The notes below the pieces were generated by a model that was not told where the DNA came from, made no database searches, and saw only the letters and a list, made by a program, of their open reading frames with translations. A DNA stretch of 64,000 nt. Source: Nonomuraea endophytica. GTDB taxonomy: Bacteria; Actinomycetota; Actinomycetes; Streptosporangiales; Streptosporangiaceae. Of this stretch, positions 60,061 through 64,000 are shown in pieces (position 1 is the first letter of the stretch; each line of letters opens with the position of its first letter). A program made the translations under genes and the position numbers. The stretch is taken from assembly GCF_014203235.1 (NCBI RefSeq), contig NZ_JACHIN010000003.1, forward strand, positions 301,590-365,589. The letters run 5' to 3'.

Positions 60061-60960
60061 TCAGTCGGGCCGGGTGGCCTCGTCGAGGAGGACGGGCAGG
60101 GCGGGGCCGGTGAACTCGGCCATCGCGCGCTCGTACTTCTCCATGCCCCACGACCAGAAGTCGAAGTCGATGGACTCGTTGGCGCCGTCCTGGATGGCGG
60201 CCCAGAGCGTCCAGCCGTACTTGGACATGAGGCCGAGCAGCCGCGCCCGCGCGATGCGGTTGCGCAGGCGGCGGCCGTAGTAGGCGGTGACGAGCTCCTC
60301 GAGCTGCTCCAGCGACAGGTCGGACTCGCTCCAGATGTTGCCCAGCTCGAAGCAGGCGTCGTTGTTGCCCGAGTACTCGTAGTCGATCAGCCACAGGCGT
60401 TCGCCGTCGTCGATGAAGTTGCCGGGCAGGAGATCGTTGTTGCAGGGGACGGTCCCCTCGTCCTGGACCTTCAACGCCTCACGGATCTGCCCCACTTGAG
60501 GCTCGAAATCCCGATATTTCGCAGGGAGGCGGAAATTTCGGGATTGGACGATCTTCAGGTACCCCTTCTGGATCTCGAACATGTCGAAGTCCCGGGAGAA
60601 TCGTGGCCCGGTGTGCAGCCTCTGGCACGCCTCCGCCACCCTCGGCAGGTTCGCCGAGTCTCGCAGGTCCGCCTCGGTGAACGTACGCCCCGGCAGGTAC
60701 CCCACCACCAGCACCCCGAGCTCCCGCAGATAGGCGTGGACCGGCGCCCCGACCCCCGCCCGCTCGGCCGCGATCGAGTTGGCGTGCTCGGCGTCCCTGT
60801 CGATGCCCAGCAGCCCGCCCTCGCTGGCCGGCACCCTGACCACGTACGCCGCGCCGGGCACGCTCACCTTGTAGTTGCGGTTGGTGAGCCCCCCGGGAAG
60901 CTCTTCGACGGTACGCGGCAGGCCCGCCAGCAGGGGAATGCGGTCGAGAACCTCATCCAT
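60061..60960 (-). CDS. Choline/ethanolamine kinase-like phosphotransferase
   Basis: A 299-residue APH/ChoK-fold kinase, ATG at 60960 with GAGGAGAG upstream. The ATP-binding strand LTNRNYKVSVPGAAYVVRV, the catalytic loop VPCNNDLLPGNFI (Asp in NND) and the metal-binding LWLIDYEYSGNNDACFELG are clear; the last motif is highly typical of choline kinases. It would phosphorylate choline, ethanolamine or a similar alcohol. The first-codon choice differs from a longer reading by six residues. Confidence 0.9.
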   Translation of the reverse strand: MDEVLDRIPLLAGLPRTVEELPGGLTNRNYKVSVPGAAYVVRVPASEGGLLGIDRDAEHANSIAAERAGVGAPVHAYLRELGVLVVGYLPGRTFTEADLRDSANLPRVAEACQRLHTGPRFSRDFDMFEIQKGYLKIVQSRNFRLPAKYRDFEPQVGQIREALKVQDEGTVPCNNDLLPGNFIDDGERLWLIDYEYSGNNDACFELGNIWSESDLSLEQLEELVTAYYGRRLRNRIARARLLGLMSKYGWTLWAAIQDGANESIDFDFWSWGMEKYERAMAEFTGPALPVLLDEATRPD

Positions 60961-61062
60961 GGGCGCTCTCCTCGTCAAGATTGACCGGCGATGCTAGCAC
61001 CGTGCCCCCACCTCTGATCGTGCCTCACACGCCCGCGACACGCGCTCGATCGAGAATGAAAC

Positions 61063-61072
61063 GGTCTAGACC
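61063..61072 (+). promoter_or_regulatory. GGTCTAGACC palindrome over the -35 box of the dehydrogenase gene
   Basis: GGTCTAGACC (61063-61072) is a perfect 10-bp palindrome of the HutC/DasR operator type. Its TAGACC (61067-61072) is 17 nt from TAGCGT (61090-61095), so it overlaps the -35 element. The regulator encoded at 63427-64000 is the probable ligand-responsive repressor. Confidence 0.7.
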
Positions 61073-61102
61073 TTTTACGGGGAGCCGGTTAGCGTCGCGA
61101 GC

Positions 61103-63430
61103 ATGAGCGACTCGGCCCGGATCGTGATCATCGGCGGTGGCGTCGGCGGCGCCAGCGTGGCCTACCACCTGACCGAACTCGGCGAACGCGACGTCCTGGT
61201 CCTCGACCGCGACGAACTGACCAGCGGCTCCACCTTCCACTCCGCCGGACTCGTCGGCCAGTTGCGCGCCGACCCCACCCTGACCCGGATGAACCAGTAC
61301 TCGGTCGAGCTCTACCGCAAGCTCGACGTCTGGACCGAGTGCGGCGGCATCAAGCTGGCCTCCAGCCCCGAGCGCATGGAGGAGATCCGCCGCCAGATCG
61401 GCTGGGCCCGCACGTACGGCCTGCCGCTGGAGGAGATCTCGGTGGCCGAGGCGGCCAAGTTGTTCCCCCTCATGGACCCCGAGGGCGTGGTCGGCGCCGC
61501 GTACCTGCCGACCGACGGCCAGATCGACCCCTCCCAGCTCTGCTACGCGCTGGCCGGCCTGGCCCGCGAGGGCGGCGCCACGATCCGCACCCACACCCGG
61601 GTCCTCGGCATCGACGTCGAGCGGGGCCGGGTCCGCCGGGTCCGTACCGACCGGGGCGACATCGACTGCGAGGTCGTGGTGAACTGCGGCGGCATGTTCG
61701 CCCCGGAGATCGGCCGCATGGCCGGGGTACGCGTCCCGATCATCCCGATGTCGCACCAGTACGTGGTGACCGAGGGCTTCCACGAGCACACCGGCCTGCC
61801 CACGCTGCGCGACCCCGACCTGCTCGTCTACTACCGCCAGGACGTCCAGGGCCTGGTCATGGGCGGTTACGAGCGCACATCGGCCCCGTGGCTGGACCCG
61901 GTCCCGGCGGACTTCAACGGCCGCCTGCTGCCGGAGGACTGGGACCGATTCACCGAAATTTCCGACAATGCCGCCATCCGCGTCCCCACCCTGGCCGACG
62001 TCGGCATCCGCAAGATGATCAACGGGCCGGAGGCGTTCACCCCGGACAACGAGTTCTGCCTGGGCGAGACCGAGGTCGGCGGCTTCTACGTGGCGGCCGG
62101 CTTCTGTGCCCACGGCATCGCCGGGGCCGGCGGCATCGGCATGGTCATGGCCGAGTGGATCGTCGAGGGCGAGCCGTCCATGGACCTGTGGCACATGGAC
62201 GTCCGCCGCTTCGGCCGCCAGTACCGCTCGCCGTCCTACACGCGCAAACGTGTCGTGGAGAACTACGAGACCTACTACGACATCCGCTACCCCGGCCACG
62301 AGCGCGCCGCCGGCCGCCCGCTGCGCACCTCGCCCGCCTACGCCTGGCACGCCGGGCACGGCGCCGTCTTCGGCGAGAAGTCGGGGTGGGAGCGGGTCAA
62401 CTACTACGCGCCGAACGCGGCGGAGCCGTACCGGAAGGAAGAGGAGCCGCGCGGATGGGCGGCGCGCGGCTGGCATCCCGCGATCGGGGCCGAGCACCGC
62501 GCCACCCGCACCAGCGCGGGACTGTTCGACGAGAGCTCGTTCGCGAAGATCGAGGTGAGCGGGCCCGACGCGGCCGGGCTGCTGGAGTGGGTCTGCGCCA
62601 ATCGCGTCGCCCGCGAGCCCGGCCAGGTCACCTACACGCAGGCGCTCAACCGGCGCGGCGGCATCGAGTGCGACTTCACCGTCACCCGGCGCGGCGAGGA
62701 GGACTTCCTCATCGTCACCGGCACCGCGTTCGGCTCCCACGACCTCGGCTGGCTGCGCAAACAGGCCAGGCTGCGCGGCTCGGGGGCGCGGATCGCCGAC
62801 GTGACCGGGCAGTATTCCTGCTTCGCCCTGTGGGGTCCGAAGGCGCGCGACATCCTGGCGACGCTGACCGCCGACCCGCTGGACGCGCCGTTCATGTCCG
62901 CGCGCGAGCTGACCGTGGGCGACGTGCCGGTGCTGGCGCTGCGGGTGACGTTCGTGGGCGAGTTCGGGTGGGAGCTCTACTGCTCCACCGAGTACGGCAG
63001 GGCGCTCTGGGACACCCTGTGGGCCGCAGGCGAGCTGCACGGACTGATGGCCTGCGGCTACAAGGCCATCGACAGCCTGCGCCTGGAGAAGGGCTACCGG
63101 GTCTGGGGCGCCGACCTCGGCCCCGAGACGACGCCTTATGAGGCGGGCCTGGGCTTCTGCGTCAAGATGGACAAGGAGTTCCTGGGCCGCGCCGCGCTCG
63201 ACCCGTCGCCGCCGCGCAGGCTGCGCCGCATCACGCTGGACGACCCGAGGGCGGTCGTGCTCGGCAACGAGCCGGTGCGCGTCGGCGGCCAGGTGGAGGG
63301 CCGCGTCACCTCGGGCGGCTACGGCTACACGCTGGGCGCCTCGCTGGCCTACGCCTACCTGAACGCCGAGCCGGGCACCGCCGTGGAGGTGGAGCTGTTC
63401 GGCGAGCGCGTCACCGGCACGGTCGGCTAG
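61103..63430 (+). CDS. FAD-dependent dehydrogenase with C-terminal GcvT domains (dimethylglycine/sarcosine type)
   Basis: A 775-residue fusion. The N-terminal FAD-binding domain (about 1-370) has IVIIGGGVGGASVAYHL and the STFHSAGLVG motif near the covalent-flavin histidine of related enzymes. A middle FAO_M segment (about 370-430) leads to folate-binding GCV_T (about 440-700) and GCV_T_C domains, including YKAIDSLRLEKGYRVWG. The family oxidises dimethylglycine, sarcosine or related N-methyl compounds and passes the one-carbon unit to tetrahydrofolate. The ATG follows TAGCGT at 61090-61095 by 7 nt (leaderless). The palindrome at 61063-61072 probably controls it. Confidence 0.92.
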   Translation: MSDSARIVIIGGGVGGASVAYHLTELGERDVLVLDRDELTSGSTFHSAGLVGQLRADPTLTRMNQYSVELYRKLDVWTECGGIKLASSPERMEEIRRQIGWARTYGLPLEEISVAEAAKLFPLMDPEGVVGAAYLPTDGQIDPSQLCYALAGLAREGGATIRTHTRVLGIDVERGRVRRVRTDRGDIDCEVVVNCGGMFAPEIGRMAGVRVPIIPMSHQYVVTEGFHEHTGLPTLRDPDLLVYYRQDVQGLVMGGYERTSAPWLDPVPADFNGRLLPEDWDRFTEISDNAAIRVPTLADVGIRKMINGPEAFTPDNEFCLGETEVGGFYVAAGFCAHGIAGAGGIGMVMAEWIVEGEPSMDLWHMDVRRFGRQYRSPSYTRKRVVENYETYYDIRYPGHERAAGRPLRTSPAYAWHAGHGAVFGEKSGWERVNYYAPNAAEPYRKEEEPRGWAARGWHPAIGAEHRATRTSAGLFDESSFAKIEVSGPDAAGLLEWVCANRVAREPGQVTYTQALNRRGGIECDFTVTRRGEEDFLIVTGTAFGSHDLGWLRKQARLRGSGARIADVTGQYSCFALWGPKARDILATLTADPLDAPFMSARELTVGDVPVLALRVTFVGEFGWELYCSTEYGRALWDTLWAAGELHGLMACGYKAIDSLRLEKGYRVWGADLGPETTPYEAGLGFCVKMDKEFLGRAALDPSPPRRLRRITLDDPRAVVLGNEPVRVGGQVEGRVTSGGYGYTLGASLAYAYLNAEPGTAVEVELFGERVTGTVG

Positions 63431-64000
63431 GTCCGTACCGTCAGGCGTACCCGGTCGGGGCGGAACAGGTCGCGGGCGTGCTCCACCGGCACGCCCGCCA
63501 CCGTGTAGGCGGTGCGCTCGACGCGCATGAGCGGCGTGCCCGGCGCCACCTCCAGTTCGGCGGCCTGCTCGCGGGCGGCCACGACCGGGTCCAGGTGCTC
63601 GACCGCGCGGCTGGGCGCCAGCCCGTAGCGGGCGGCCAGCAGGTCGTACAGGGAGCCGCCGAGGTCCTCCCGCAGCAGGCCGGGCAGGAGTGCGGCGGGG
63701 AAGAACGACAGCTCCAGCGCCACCGGCGAGCCGCCCGCCGAGCGCACGCGGGCGATCTCGTGCACCGGGGCCGCGGGCTCCAGCTCCAGCGCCGCCGCGA
63801 CCTCGGGCGGGGCCCGGCGCGTACGCGCCCGCAGCAGCCTGGCCTCGGCCGTCAGGTGGGCCCTGCGCATCCGCTCGGTGAACCCGGCCAGCCCCGTCAG
63901 GTCGCACTCGACCCGGGGCTCGGCCACGAACGCGCCGCCGCCGCGCCCCTGCGTCCTGACCAGGACGCCGCGCGCCTCCAGCGTCGCCAGCGCCTGCCGC
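63427..64000 (-). CDS. GntR-family (HutC type) regulator, truncated by the window edge
   Basis: The reverse strand is open from the stop at 63427 to the window end, so the N-terminus is missing; at least 191 codons are inside. The visible wing region RQALATLEARGVLVRTQGRGGGAFV ends the winged helix, and the rest is a UTRA ligand domain (VAAALELEPAAPVHEIARV; GGSPVALELSFFP; the final VERTAYTVAGVPVEHARDLFRPD). It follows the FAD/GcvT dehydrogenase convergently (stop codons overlap by 4 bp) and is its most likely repressor. Confidence 0.9.
   Translation of the reverse strand, partial: RQALATLEARGVLVRTQGRGGGAFVAEPRVECDLTGLAGFTERMRRAHLTAEARLLRARTRRAPPEVAAALELEPAAPVHEIARVRSAGGSPVALELSFFPAALLPGLLREDLGGSLYDLLAARYGLAPSRAVEHLDPVVAAREQAAELEVAPGTPLMRVERTAYTVAGVPVEHARDLFRPDRVRLTVRT

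Noticed and set aside
1..64000. CRISPR array, insertion sequence or prophage
   Set aside because: No regularly spaced identical repeats, no transposase with terminal repeats, and no phage structural genes were seen in the window.

Overview
The window is very GC-rich, with strong G/C third-position bias, many GTG/TTG starts, Wbl, ANTAR, XRE-DUF5753/DUF397 and DUF6292 genes. That points to a chromosomal segment of a filamentous actinomycete, most likely Streptosporangiaceae (Nonomuraea-like); the genus is an inference. The backbone pdtaR - polA - rpsA - coaE - uvrB has the same order as M. tuberculosis Rv1626-Rv1633, but many lineage-specific genes lie between the conserved ones.

Layout. 1-0.5 kb: a truncated HTH/LAGLIDADG gene and tRNA-Leu(CAA). 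0.6-10.6 kb: the response regulator PdtaR, a lipoprotein, two tandem paralogous branched-chain amino-acid-type binding lipoproteins facing a livH-livM-livG-livF operon, and a thioesterase. 10.6-16.5 kb: polA, a polysaccharide deacetylase and rpsA. 16.5-25 kb: small enzymes and regulators (RibD-like reductase, topoisomerase IB, a GT4 glycosyltransferase, WhiB-like protein, winged HTH, STAS, EF-hand, PadR, DoxX, GNAT) ending in coaE. 25-49 kb: accessory stretch with an XRE-DUF5753/DUF397/DUF6292 locus around a 32-bp perfect palindrome, a 1852-residue TIR - degenerate phosphoesterase - NACHT - pentapeptide - WD40 protein, a transporter, a Tat phospholipase C, a three-gene membrane protein/cupin/IMPase operon, a PIG-L deacetylase, an SPFH-SPFH-Spo0M operon and an ABC exporter with its own XRE regulator; uvrB closes this part behind a DNA-damage-type promoter. 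49-56 kb: a repeat-bearing intergenic region, a zinc-ribbon protein, a RIO kinase with a 22-codon upstream reading frame, and a four-gene operon with a cysteine-rich MauA-like protein, a Tat-signal protein, a MauE-like membrane protein and a methyltransferase. 56-64 kb: a dehydrogenase and esterases, DUF4126, a choline-kinase-like protein, an FAD/GcvT fusion dehydrogenase with a palindrome over its -35 box, and a partial GntR/HutC regulator.

The most interesting systems are the cysteine-rich/MauE operon (a maturation module without methylamine dehydrogenase large subunit or MauG), the TIR-NACHT-WD40 sensor with an apparently dead phosphoesterase domain, the SPFH-SPFH-Spo0M operon, and the palindrome at the XRE-DUF5753 locus. 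A recurring promoter style is a TANNNT box ending 5-7 nt before the start codon, which suggests many leaderless mRNAs.
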